Positions 7,911 to 18,143 are shown, counted from the stretch's first letter. The stretch is DNA of 27,984 nt from JBIOJM01 sp044450785 (GCA_044450785.1 JBIOJM010000102.1:1-27984); one strand, 5' to 3'. Numbers and translations: made by a program. Notes: generated by a model not told the origin, from the letters alone.

Positions 7911-9251
7911 ATGATTACTCGAATCGAGGCTCTGAACTATCGCTGTTTGAGATACATCCGGCAGGATCTCGGCCCATTTCACGTGCTCGTCGGGCCGAAC
8001 GCCAGCGGCAAAACGACGTTTCTTGACGTTGTCGCGTTCTTGGGGAGGATGGTTTTGGACGGACCTGAGGAGGCCGTCGGTGATCGAACTCACAACTTCC
8101 AGGACCTGGTCTGGGGACGGTACGGTGATCGGTTCGAATTGGCCATCGAGGCGGCGGTACCTGAGAATAAGCATCCCGCCCTCGGGGAGAGGCGATACAA
8201 AAGGATTCGCTACGAAGTCAGGATTGGCCTCGATTCCCCTGCCGGGGATGTGTCGATTCTCGCGGAAAAAGTCGTCCTGAAGGTGGGCTCCATGCCCCCG
8301 AGCCGCAATGGTTTCAAAGACTCTTTCCCCGATCCCGAGGTGCCTCCAATGTCGATCCTGACCAAGTCATCCCAGCGAAGCACACACAACAAGCTCGTCA
8401 TCCACAAGGACCCTGCCGGTAAGGACCATTACTATTCCGAATGGGCTGCGGAATCAAAGAGAATTCCCGCCTTCAGGCTCGGACCTCGAAAATCGGCGCT
8501 CGCCAACCTTCCCGCCGATGAAACGATGTTCCCGGTGTCGAACTGGCTCAAGGACTTGCTTTCCGACAGTGTTCGGCCCTTCGTCTTGAACAGCCTTCTG
8601 ATACGAAAGGCCAGCCCCCCACAACGAATTCACGGTGTGTTCAAGACTGACGGATCCAACCTCCCTTGGATGATTGAGTCGCTCCGGCAGAGATCGCCTG
8701 ATCGGTTCCCTAAAACCACTCACTCGTCAACGCTAATCTTGTCGAGCAGGACGACCCAACAAGGATTACCTGATCGCTTCCATGATTGGATCGAACATCT
8801 CCGGACCGCTTTGCCGGACATCGAGGACATCCGGACCGTTGAACGGGCTGACGACCGTCACCGGTATCTCATGGTCCGCTACCGAAGTGGAATCGAGATT
8901 CCTTCCTGGATGGTCTCCGACGGTACGCTACGGCTACTGGCGCTGACTCTGCCGGCTTACCTACAGGATTTTGGAGGGATCTATCTCATCGAGGAACCGG
9001 AGAACGGCATCCACCCGCGCGCTGTGGAAACGATGTTTCAGTCACTCTCGTCGGTCGACGACGCCCAGATTCTGCTCGCGACCCATTCCCCGGTCATCCT
9101 GAGCATTGCCGATCCCAAAACAGTCCTCTGTTTCGCCAAATCCGACGACGGAGCGACGGACATCATCCTGGGGAGCGAGCATCCTTCCTTACGCGAATGG
9201 CGTGGGGAGACCAATCTTGGAGTGCTATTCGCCGCGGGCGTCCTTGGGTAA
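7911..9251 (+). CDS. AAA_21 / OLD-like ATPase, probable defence protein (MAD3-like)
   Basis: An SMC/ABC-type ATPase of 446 residues. The N-terminus has the typical FxxL-like opening of RecF/OLD-like ATPases, then Walker A GPNASGKTT at residues 28-36. Later come a signature-like SDGTLRLLAL segment (about 335), Walker B with EEPENGIHP (Glu361/Glu362), and the switch His in ATHSP (about 392). No TOPRIM nuclease domain follows, unlike full OLD proteins; the next gene supplies one. From memory it most resembles the AAA ATPases placed with the MAD3 component of methylation-associated defence or with PARIS AriA. I cannot verify this without a search. Local GC is visibly lower than in folC, suggesting horizontal transfer. 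Confidence 0.8.
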   Translation: MITRIEALNYRCLRYIRQDLGPFHVLVGPNASGKTTFLDVVAFLGRMVLDGPEEAVGDRTHNFQDLVWGRYGDRFELAIEAAVPENKHPALGERRYKRIRYEVRIGLDSPAGDVSILAEKVVLKVGSMPPSRNGFKDSFPDPEVPPMSILTKSSQRSTHNKLVIHKDPAGKDHYYSEWAAESKRIPAFRLGPRKSALANLPADETMFPVSNWLKDLLSDSVRPFVLNSLLIRKASPPQRIHGVFKTDGSNLPWMIESLRQRSPDRFPKTTHSSTLILSSRTTQQGLPDRFHDWIEHLRTALPDIEDIRTVERADDRHRYLMVRYRSGIEIPSWMVSDGTLRLLALTLPAYLQDFGGIYLIEEPENGIHPRAVETMFQSLSSVDDAQILLATHSPVILSIADPKTVLCFAKSDDGATDIILGSEHPSLREWRGETNLGVLFAAGVLG

Positions 9252-9265
9252 CCACTGGTGATTTG

Positions 9266-9874
9266 ATGAACGATCTCGTCGTTCTGGTGCCTGATAAGAA
9301 TATGGAATCCGCGATCCGGGGAATCCTGACTCGTCATTTCTCGCTCAAGATCCGACGACTGGATCCGAAGATTTTCGTGCACCCGGGAAGAGACTCCGGT
9401 TGCCTACTGCAAGGCCACGAATTCCTCCGCTCGTTCACCCTGGATTACACACACGGATTGATCCTGTTCGATCGAGAAGGTTGCGGTCGGGACAACGAGG
9501 CTCGTGAGCTTCTCGAGAAGAGCGTCGAGACTCTTCTGCGTAAGAATGGCTGGAATGGACGGGCGAGGGCGATCGTTCTCGATCCCGAGCTGGAAATCTG
9601 GGTTTGGAGTGATTCACCGCACGTCGCAAGAGAATTGGGATTCAATGATCAATCGGAGATGCGGAATTGGTTAGTCGGCGAGGGATATCTGGAGGCAACA
9701 GAGCCGAAGCCTTCACGGCCCAAAGAGGCAATGGAGAGTGCGCTCCGAAAGATCAGGAAGCCGCCTTCCTCAGCGGTCTTTCTCCAGCTCGCAAGGAGTG
9801 TGGGTCTCGATCGTTGCCGCGATCCAGCCTTCCTGAAGTTGAAGGCGACTCTGAAGGCATGGTTCCCTGGGTGA
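9266..9874 (+). CDS. TOPRIM/DUF4276-like partner of the AAA ATPase (MAD4-like)
   Basis: A 202-residue protein that begins 14 nt after the ATPase stop, almost certainly co-transcribed. Its layout suits a TOPRIM-like fold as seen in DUF4276/DUF4435 partners of AAA ATPases: an N-terminal strand with PDKNME, a LILFDREGCG segment (Asp69, Glu71), and IVLDPELEIWVWSD (Asp106, Glu108, Glu110, Asp116), where acidic residues may bind metal. I believe similar proteins are named MAD4 in methylation-associated defence systems; this is recall, not a database result. No MAD methyltransferase, specificity subunit or kinase is nearby. The start at 9266 is preferred over the upstream ATG at 9197, which would overlap the ATPase gene by 55 nt. 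It is probably an effector or nuclease gated by the ATPase. Confidence 0.7.
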   Translation: MNDLVVLVPDKNMESAIRGILTRHFSLKIRRLDPKIFVHPGRDSGCLLQGHEFLRSFTLDYTHGLILFDREGCGRDNEARELLEKSVETLLRKNGWNGRARAIVLDPELEIWVWSDSPHVARELGFNDQSEMRNWLVGEGYLEATEPKPSRPKEAMESALRKIRKPPSSAVFLQLARSVGLDRCRDPAFLKLKATLKAWFPG

Positions 9875-9993
9875 TCCCAAGGCGGTTTTACGAGCCTTGA
9901 ATAGGCGGGATGACGGGGAATCACTAGACTTAAAACAGGTCTGAGCCCTGGAAGCCTTCAGACATTACCCTCATAGGGACCGGAGGGCCTGGT
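9875..9993. promoter_or_regulatory. leader of the helicase gene with strong ribosome site
   Basis: This 119-nt gap separates the ATPase/TOPRIM pair from the helicase. A GGAGG sits at about 9980-9984, with good spacing to the ATG at 9994. I see no clear terminator or promoter hexamers, so it is open whether the four genes form one transcript. Confidence 0.45.
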
Positions 9994-12545
9994 ATGGCAG
10001 TTCGGATCCAGACGCTTTGGGCGCGCGCCGGCTTCCGCCCCAACCGTCAGCAACGCGACGCCATTCTGCACACTGACGGGCCGTTGTTCCTCACCGCAGG
10101 CCCCGGCTCAGGCAAGACGCGCGTGCTTCTGTGGCGGACGCTGAACCTAATCGTCTTCCACGCCGTGCCGGCAGACGAGATCTTCCTGGGCACGTTCACG
10201 GAGAAGGCCGCGCTCCAGCTGCGGCAGGGCCTCACAGTCCTTCTCTCGCAGGCCTCGCGCCTGACCGGTCACCCCTACGACCTCTCGCGGATGCCGGTCG
10301 GAACCGTGCACTCGATCTGCCGCCGCATCCTATCGGACCGACGCTTCTCGCCAGGCCGGATGCGGCCGGGCGACTTCGGCCTCGTCGACGAGCTCGACCA
10401 GTACTTCTTCCTACTCGACAAGTGGAACGACCTCCTCCAGGCGGGCGGGTTTCAGCGCGCCGGAAACGCGACGATCAACCAGTACCTGACCGGGCGGCGC
10501 AGCGTGTCTCGGCATGGCGCCGTCGCGGCAACCATCTCGCTGTTCAATCGCTTCAGCGAAGAGTGTCTCGACCACGAGCGGGCAGCGCGAAGTACACGGG
10601 ACTCCGTGCTCAAGGGGCTCCTGCGCATGTACGGCGCGTACCGTGAACTGGAGCTGACCGACCTATCGTTGCTGCAACAGGCTGCCCTCAACCACTGTCG
10701 CGCGATCGATCAGTCCCGCAACGTCCTCCGTCATGTGATCGTGGACGAGTACCAGGACACGAACTATGTGCAGGAGGCGCTCTTCTTTCACCTCGCGACT
10801 GGCCACCGCAATCTCTGCGTCGTTGGCGACGACGATCAGGCCCTGTACAGGTTCCGTGGCTCCACCGTCGAAAACCTGGTTGATTTCGAGGAGCGCTGTC
10901 GTGAGAAGCTCGGACTCGTCCCGAGGACGATCAACCTCGGTACGAACTACCGATCACGGCGGGCCATCGTCGATTTCTACTCGGCGTTTATCCAGCAGAT
11001 CGACTGGAAGAGAGGGCCTGGTCGGAAAGGGGCCTACCGGGTTGAGAACAAGGAGATCGTGGCCGACAGCAAGGATGCGGGCGCGGCGGTCGTGGCGAGC
11101 GCGCCTGGGCATCCGGATCACGTGTGCGCTGAAGTGGCCAGCCTGGTGCGTCGGCTCCTCCACGAGGACAAGGTGACCGACCCCAACGAAGTCGCATTTC
11201 TGTACCCGAGCCTCAAGAGCGCGCAGGTCCAGCGGATGATCGCCGCGCTGGAACATGAGGATCTGAAAGTCTACGCGCCCCGCGCCGGGAAGTTCCTCGA
11301 TGTGTCCGAGGCACAGGACCTGTTCGGCGTATTCTTGGTGCTCTTTGGCAGCCCGGCGGGCGGGGCGTCGAGTCCAGGCATGCAGCCGTTTTTCGAGTGG
11401 ATTGACCGCACCCACCGTCGAGGAAAGGCGGTGGTTCGATCAGATCGGGCGCTTGCAGCGTTTGTGAAGTCGCGGCGGGATCAGATCGACCGCGCTATCG
11501 CCGACCGCGATTTGCTTGTCGCCGCCATCGGCGAAGCGAACCTTGAGAAGGCGCTCTCGCGAGCGCTGGTCGCACGCATCGTTGCAGTCCGTAAGCTCTC
11601 GCCGCGCGCCACACGCTACCTCCGCCGTGGGTTGCGGCGGCTCATCGAATCGCGCCGGCGGACGGGCAGGCCGCTGACGGTGGGCTACGTCGTTAACCGC
11701 GTCACAACTCTCGACTGGGGCGTACTTGACGTCTTCTACGAACTGATGGGGTTCGACCACTTCCGAGACTCATTCGACCTTGCCGAGAAGGGTGGCGACG
11801 ACGTTGATGAGGGGCCTGTCTGCAATCTCGCACTTGTCTCGCAATACCTCGCGAGATTTCAAGCCCGGCATGGGGCGGTGCTGTCGGCGCGTTTCCTCGA
11901 CGAAGGGAGATTCGTCCGCACCTTCTTTAACTCGTTCCTCTATGCCCTATGGCGGCGCGAGGAGTCCGAGTACGAGGATACGGAAGATCCGTTCCCGAAA
12001 GGACGGATTCCGTTCCTGACAGTGCACCAGGCGAAGGGGTTGGAGTTCCCTGTCGTGGTGCTCGGCAACCGCGCAAGCAGGAATCCGTGCAGAAGGTGGA
12101 GGAAATCGTGCGGCCGCTGCTCGCACGCGGGTACGGAGAGCCGCTCGACCGCATCGCGACGTTCGATGTCGCTCGCATGTTTTACGTCGCGCTCTCTCGC
12201 GCGCAGAATCTCCTCGTGCTCTGCCATTACCGGGGACGGGGCCAGCACATCAACGAGCCATTCCAGACTCTGCTCGACGACAAATTCCCCCGGATCGAAG
12301 AACTCGACCTCGACGAGGTGCCGGCGGCGGTGCCGAAGCACGAGGAGGAATTGCCCAAGGGGTACTCCTACACCGGCGATTACTTAGCGTACCGCACGTG
12401 CCCACGGCGCTACATGATCTATCGCCGGTACAACTTCGTGCCCGCACGGGCGCAGACAATGTTCTTCGGTAGCCTCGTCCACCGGACCGTCGAGGATCTC
12501 CACGAGTGGCTCCGCGCGCAGACCGAGGCGGGGAGGGGTGTCTGA
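9994..12545 (+). pseudogene. UvrD/PcrA-family DNA helicase, frame broken near 12069
   Basis: A superfamily 1A 3'-5' helicase. Motifs in order: Q-motif region NRQQRDAI, Walker A TAGPGSGKT, GTFTEKA, Walker B VDEYQDTN, GDDDQALYRFRG, NYRS, VHQAKGLEFP, then RMFYVALSRA in a different frame. The opening frame runs from 9994 and, after LGN at 12061-12069, reads non-homologous sequence to a stop at 12387. The second frame carries the rest to the TGA at 12543-12545. Adding one C to the AACCGCGC at 12067-12074 joins them as LGNPRKQES and gives 850 residues. The C-terminus then holds the start of a PD-(D/E)XK domain: CPRRY (Cys codon at 12399) and FGSLVHRTVE. All helicase motifs are intact, so the break is recent, a sequencing error, or recoded by a -1 shift. 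Confidence 0.82.
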
Positions 12546-13435
12546 TGAGCCGCAGAAGCCAGAAGCCGTCGAGCGGCGCCATTACGGACAACGATGTCGA
12601 GGAACGTATCCGAGAGTTCTTCCGCCGCAACTATGACCTGCTTCGCCAGGAGGGGGGCCATGTCCTCGCGGAAGGTGCCAAGCAGCAGGCGCTCGAGCAG
12701 GCCCTGCTCTACTGGCGAAAGCTACGGGCGATCGCTAACTCGGTGACGGATACGGAAGTCAAGCTCGCGCTCCCGGGGCAGGTCACGCCGAAGGGGCGGC
12801 AGTTCGTGATCGAAGGGGTCGTCGATATCGTCCGCGACGGCAACGAGGTGCGGATGTACGACCTCAAGACGCATGAAGAGCGCGAGGTGCGTGCTGAGCG
12901 CGACCTCTACGAAGACCAGCTCAACGTCTACGCCTACATCTGGAAGAAACTTCGTGGCCAAAGCCTCAACGGGACCGCCATCATCGCCACGCGACTACCA
13001 CTGGAGCTGCGCGAGGCGCTACGAAGCGGCGACCCGACCATTATCCGCGAAGCGATGGATGCTTGGCAGCCCGTGGTCGACCTACCGTTCGACGAGAAGG
13101 ACGTGGAGCACACCGTAGCCGACTTTGGCCGCTGCGTGGATGACATCGAGGAGGGTAAGTTCGCGCCGCCGCCACCCGAGGAGCTCAGTCAGCCCCGCGG
13201 AACCCGGCGACGAAAGGACCACGGAGGTCTCCCGAGTACCCGGGCCGAGTCGGAGCCGACGTTTGCGCAGATCCACTGTCGAAACTGTGACGCACGCTTC
13301 AGCTGCAGCTCGTACCGCGCTTACGAGAAGGGCGAAGCTAGACGTTCGCGTGCCGCGCGGCGCGGCGCCGGGCGGGGTGAGGAGGTGGACCGCGAGCTGG
13401 ACGCATGGATTGAGGAGAACCTGGCGGACTCCTGA
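12545..13435 (+). CDS. PD-(D/E)XK nuclease (Cas4/AddB-like) paired with the UvrD helicase
   Basis: A 296-residue nuclease core. The sequence shows GVVD (Asp94), YDLKT (Asp106, Lys108) and a downstream EDQLNVYAY motif, the order seen in RecB/AddB/Cas4-type nucleases. It also has CRNC at 245-248 and a further Cys at 254, which fit three of four ligands of a 4Fe-4S cluster. The fourth ligand is expected from the CPRRY motif at the end of the helicase gene. The start is the ATG at 12545, overlapping the helicase stop as TGATG, so translation is probably coupled. An earlier in-frame ATG at 12506 reads through helicase-coding sequence and is unlikely. The C-terminal tail is Arg/Glu-rich. Its role is presumably DNA end processing or degradation with the helicase. 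Confidence 0.82.
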   Translation: MSRRSQKPSSGAITDNDVEERIREFFRRNYDLLRQEGGHVLAEGAKQQALEQALLYWRKLRAIANSVTDTEVKLALPGQVTPKGRQFVIEGVVDIVRDGNEVRMYDLKTHEEREVRAERDLYEDQLNVYAYIWKKLRGQSLNGTAIIATRLPLELREALRSGDPTIIREAMDAWQPVVDLPFDEKDVEHTVADFGRCVDDIEEGKFAPPPPEELSQPRGTRRRKDHGGLPSTRAESEPTFAQIHCRNCDARFSCSSYRAYEKGEARRSRAARRGAGRGEEVDRELDAWIEENLADS

Positions 13436-13493
13436 GCTAGGCGAGGTAACCATACGATTCGAGCCAGGCGAGGGTGCGACACCGATTTCATGC

Positions 13494-14236
13494 TTACGCC
13501 GCCTGCACCGCGGCGAGGAGGTTCCGGGTGGCTTCCTGGTGGGGATTGTCGAAGATCTGGCCGGGAGGCCCGGACTCGATGACCCGGCCCTCACCGAAGA
13601 CGTGCACCGTGTGGGCAACCCGCCGGGCGAACTGCATGGCATGCGTCACCACGATCATGGTCAGGCCATCGCCGACCAGGTCGCTCATCACTGCAAGCAC
13701 CTCGGCGGTCATCCGCGGGTCGAGCGCGCTGGTCGGCTCGTCGAAGAGGATCGCCTGGGGCTCCATCGCGAGGGCACGGGCGATCGCGACCCGCTGCTGT
13801 TGACCCCCGGAGAGCTGGCCCGGCATCGCACTCAAGCGGTCCGACATCCCGACCCGGTCGAGCAGCCGGCGCGCGCGCTCTTCGGCCATCGCGGGGCTCA
13901 GCCCCAAAACGTAGATCGGTCCCTCCATCACGTTCTGGAGCGCGGTCCGGTGCGGAAAGAGGTTGAAGCTCTGAAACACCATCCCCACGCGGAGGCAGAT
14001 CTGGCGGTGAATCTTCATCCGATCGGCCGACGGTGCGAGAGCGTCGATTCGAAGCCCATCGATCGTCACGCAGCCGGATTGGAATGATTCCAGCCCATTC
14101 AGGCAGCGGAGGAACGTACTCTTGCCGCTCCCGGAAGGGCCGATGATCGCGGCAACCTCGCCCCGCGCGACGGCCAGGCTCACACCCCGTAACACCTCGA
14201 TCGCCCCATGCCACTTGATCAGCCCGGTGACTTCGA

Positions 14237-14240
<4 letters not shown>
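13494..14240 (-). CDS. polar amino-acid ABC transporter ATP-binding protein
   Basis: The cytoplasmic ATPase of an amino-acid importer (GlnQ/HisP type), 248 residues. Visible motifs are Walker A GPSGSGKST (residues 34-42), FQSFNLFPH in the Q-loop, the signature LSGGQQQR, Walker B ILFDEPTSALDP, and VVTHAMQFA in the switch region. The chosen start is the GTG at 14240, which overlaps the permease stop as GTGA (4 bp); a G-rich stretch (14250-14256 on the opposite strand) serves as ribosome site. The overlap shows tight coupling with the fused binding-protein/permease gene. The specificity is probably for glutamine or another polar amino acid, but it cannot be fixed from sequence. Confidence 0.93.
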
Positions 14241-15904
<1,664 letters not shown>

Positions 15905-16046
15905 CAAGCGACCTCGTTCATTCCAGAGGCCTGCGATCGAGCACCATGCCGTTCACTTGCCGGAATTCATCATTCGATTCCGAGACTCAAGATTCAAGTG
16001 GGATTTCGCCCAGGCCGGATCAGATCGCGACGGGACGCGGCTTTGA

Positions 16047-17273
16047 TCAGCCTGCCGACCGAACGTCTCTGTCTGGGTCCTGCGCCCGGAGTTTTCGCAC
16101 GCGTCGCATCCGCCGCCGGACACGTCGGGGAACGGGGGCCAGACGAAGGCGAGTCATCCGGCCCATCAGGAAGCGATGGCCTCGCCAGAGGACGCGCCGG
16201 CTCACGACCGCGTCAAACCAGACCGGCAACAACAAGATGTCCTTGATTGGACTGAAGAGGAGATGCCGCAGCTTGGGGAACGACCCGCGCAGCCGGCGGG
16301 TCTGGATGGCATCACGTACCATGCCCAGGCTGACCAGAAAGAGCAACCCCCCCCAAGCGATGCCCGAATCGCCCGAGAACGCCCAGACCAGCCCCACCGT
16401 CGCCAGATTGGCGGCCGGCTCCACGAGAAACACGGGCAGCGCGAGCTGACGGCGAATCTTGTACCAGCGTGATTGGCGGTTCAAGAACCACCTGAGGCTC
16501 CGGCGGCTGTTGACGTTCTCGATCACGTGATGGCTCAACCGGATCGAGTAGCCGGCCTGGCGGACGCGAATTGCGATGACCTGATCCTCGGCCAGCACGT
16601 TTCGAACGGCGGCAAAGCCGCCGATCGCCTCGAGGGCGCGCACCGGCATGACCATGGACTTGCCCACCACGCACGTCGCGCGGACCATCACGGCGGCCGC
16701 CACGCCCGCCGCGATGAATCCGTTCAACTGCAGGTTTTCCATGACGGCGCTGGGGTGCACTTCACCCACACCGGCGAAAAGGTTGCTGACCAGCCCGACT
16801 CCCGGCTCCGCCAGATAGCAGACGGTCTCGCGCAGGTACGACGGTCGGACCCGCACATTGGAATCGCTGATCAGGATCACGTCGTGCCTGCGGTGCCGGT
16901 CCATCGCCGCCAGGTTCTCGACCTTGGGATTCAGACCAAAGACCGGACAGCCGACGACGAGCTGGACATCCTGGTCGGGAAACTCGCGCAGCAGCTTCTG
17001 GACCACCTCGATTGCAGGGTCGTCCGCGTCGGCCACGCCGAACAAGAGCTGGAAACACGGGTACTCGAGCAGGAAAAAGCTGCGCAGGTTCGGCTCGAGC
17101 TCCTCATCAAGCCCCTTGAGAGGTTTGAAGATGGTCACCGGCGGGGTGTATGGAGCGACTTGCCGGCGGTCGCGAGTGACCCAGAAGAGGCACGCCATCC
17201 CCCCGAGAGCCGAGGTCACGGCCACGATCGCCACCAGACCGAGCAAGAGATTGGCGCCTCCGGCGGGCGACAT
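16047..17273 (-). CDS. hpnI: HpnI-like GT21 family glycosyltransferase
   Basis: A membrane-bound glycosyltransferase of 408 residues, related to ceramide glucosyltransferase and to the hopanoid-associated HpnI that adds N-acetylglucosamine to bacteriohopanetetrol. It shows an N-terminal membrane helix (about 9-31), FKPLKGLDEEL (49-59), the DXD-like SDSN (Asp137), AEDQ (Glu229/Asp230) and the (Q/R)xxRW motif RQSRW (266-270). Two or more C-terminal hydrophobic helices and a very Arg-rich tail follow. The start at 17273 has AGGGGA about 8 nt upstream. No other hopanoid gene is in the window, so the acceptor could be hopanoid or another lipid. The gene symbol is therefore tentative. Confidence 0.82.
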   Translation of the reverse strand: MSPAGGANLLLGLVAIVAVTSALGGMACLFWVTRDRRQVAPYTPPVTIFKPLKGLDEELEPNLRSFFLLEYPCFQLLFGVADADDPAIEVVQKLLREFPDQDVQLVVGCPVFGLNPKVENLAAMDRHRRHDVILISDSNVRVRPSYLRETVCYLAEPGVGLVSNLFAGVGEVHPSAVMENLQLNGFIAAGVAAAVMVRATCVVGKSMVMPVRALEAIGGFAAVRNVLAEDQVIAIRVRQAGYSIRLSHHVIENVNSRRSLRWFLNRQSRWYKIRRQLALPVFLVEPAANLATVGLVWAFSGDSGIAWGGLLFLVSLGMVRDAIQTRRLRGSFPKLRHLLFSPIKDILLLPVWFDAVVSRRVLWRGHRFLMGRMTRLRLAPVPRRVRRRMRRVRKLRAQDPDRDVRSAG

Positions 17274-17405
17274 GCTGAGGAATCCCCTTGGCGGTGCTGT
17301 TCACCGCCGTGAAGAAGAGCAGGACCAGAGAGGTCGAATAGCCATCCCAGGACGACAAAGTGCCGGACCTGACGGCCTCCTTCACCGATGTCCGGCCGCA
17401 CCCGA

Positions 17406-17864
17406 TCAGCGATGATCGGGCTTCATGCGTAGCTCCATTGGACCTTGACAGCAAGGGCAAATCTGTGGGTAACGAACGCTGATCGCACAAACATCGCAAA
17501 AATACTCGGGAGTTTGCAGCCGCCCGCCCCGCTCGACCTTGAAAGCGACGACCTGGAGATAGGGGACGTTCGCGAATCGCCTTCCCTCGATCTCGGCGGG
17601 ACAATCCCGCAACCGCTGGTCCAGGAACAGCGCGCGGCTCGCTTGGTCGGATAGAAGCGGCGTGATCGTTCCATCCTCGGCCAGCAGGACGACCTGCCCG
17701 GCGATCGGCTCGGGGTCGGCCGTGAGGCCAAGACCACGCGACTCGAGCGCGGCGGCCAAGAACATCACCTTCCCCCGTAGCGTCACCGCCTCGGGCGCGG
17801 GACCGGACGGAGCGGCCCCAGCCAGGACCCAAAGGAAAACCACGTACCGCGAGGGAGCCATCAT
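17406..17864 (-). CDS. small secreted or anchored Cys-rich protein, unknown function
   Basis: I do not recognise the family. From the ATG at 17864 the product has 152 residues. It opens with a short hydrophobic segment (YVVFLWVLAGAAPSG) that looks like a signal peptide or anchor. A beta-rich middle follows (VTLRGKVMFLAAALESRGLGL, QVVLLAEDGTITPLLS), and the C-terminus has a CDVC plus CPCC arrangement that could bind a metal. The in-frame ATG at 17918 would put charged residues before the hydrophobic segment; the ATG at 17861 is equally possible. It lies 132 nt upstream of the glycosyltransferase on the same strand. A cargo-binding or zinc-ribbon role is only a guess. Confidence 0.65.
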   Translation of the reverse strand: MMAPSRYVVFLWVLAGAAPSGPAPEAVTLRGKVMFLAAALESRGLGLTADPEPIAGQVVLLAEDGTITPLLSDQASRALFLDQRLRDCPAEIEGRRFANVPYLQVVAFKVERGGRLQTPEYFCDVCAISVRYPQICPCCQGPMELRMKPDHR

Positions 17865-17998
17865 CTGCCATTTTTCTCCAGGCCGTTGGGAAACAATGAG
17901 TTGAGTCTCCGGTCCCACGCTGCCTGTACGAGAATTATAACGGGGTTTTCGCCGGCGACCAAGCGAATTTCATTTTTTGGACTGTCCCGCGCACTCGC

Positions 17999-18143
17999 AG
18001 GTTGGTTCGTAGTATGATGGAAGAGCGGCAGGGCGCTAGCCGCCGGTGATCCCTCCGCCCTGTGAGCGGCAGGGCGCTCCGCCCTGTGAGCGGCAGGGCG
18101 CTAGCCGCCGGTGATCCCAAGTTGGTTCGTAGTATGATGGAAG
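17999..18143. repeat. 120-bp direct repeat unit with internal GC-rich repeats
   Basis: A 23-bp segment at 18001-18023, beginning GTTGGTTCGTAG and containing TATGAT, recurs exactly at 18121-18143, a shift of 120 bp. Between the two copies, a 31-bp GC-rich unit beginning GAGCGGCAGGGCG occurs at 18023-18053 and again at 18088-18118. A shortened, altered form lies between them at 18062-18085. The structure looks like a duplication of a dispersed element within the 343-nt divergent region between the Cys-rich protein gene and the methyltransferase gene. The TATGAT could act as a -10 box, but no matching -35 is visible. Confidence 0.75.

Noticed and set aside
9994..12387. Treating 9994-12387 as an intact 797-aa helicase
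   Set aside because: The last 100 or so residues after LGN are non-homologous Arg/Ser-rich sequence, while the expected helicase motifs continue in the -1 frame to 12545.
7911..13435. Calling the island a Gabija system
   Set aside because: Gabija has ATPase and TOPRIM in one protein (GajA) and a GajB helicase without a Cas4-like nuclease partner; here the ATPase ends without a TOPRIM domain and extra genes are present.
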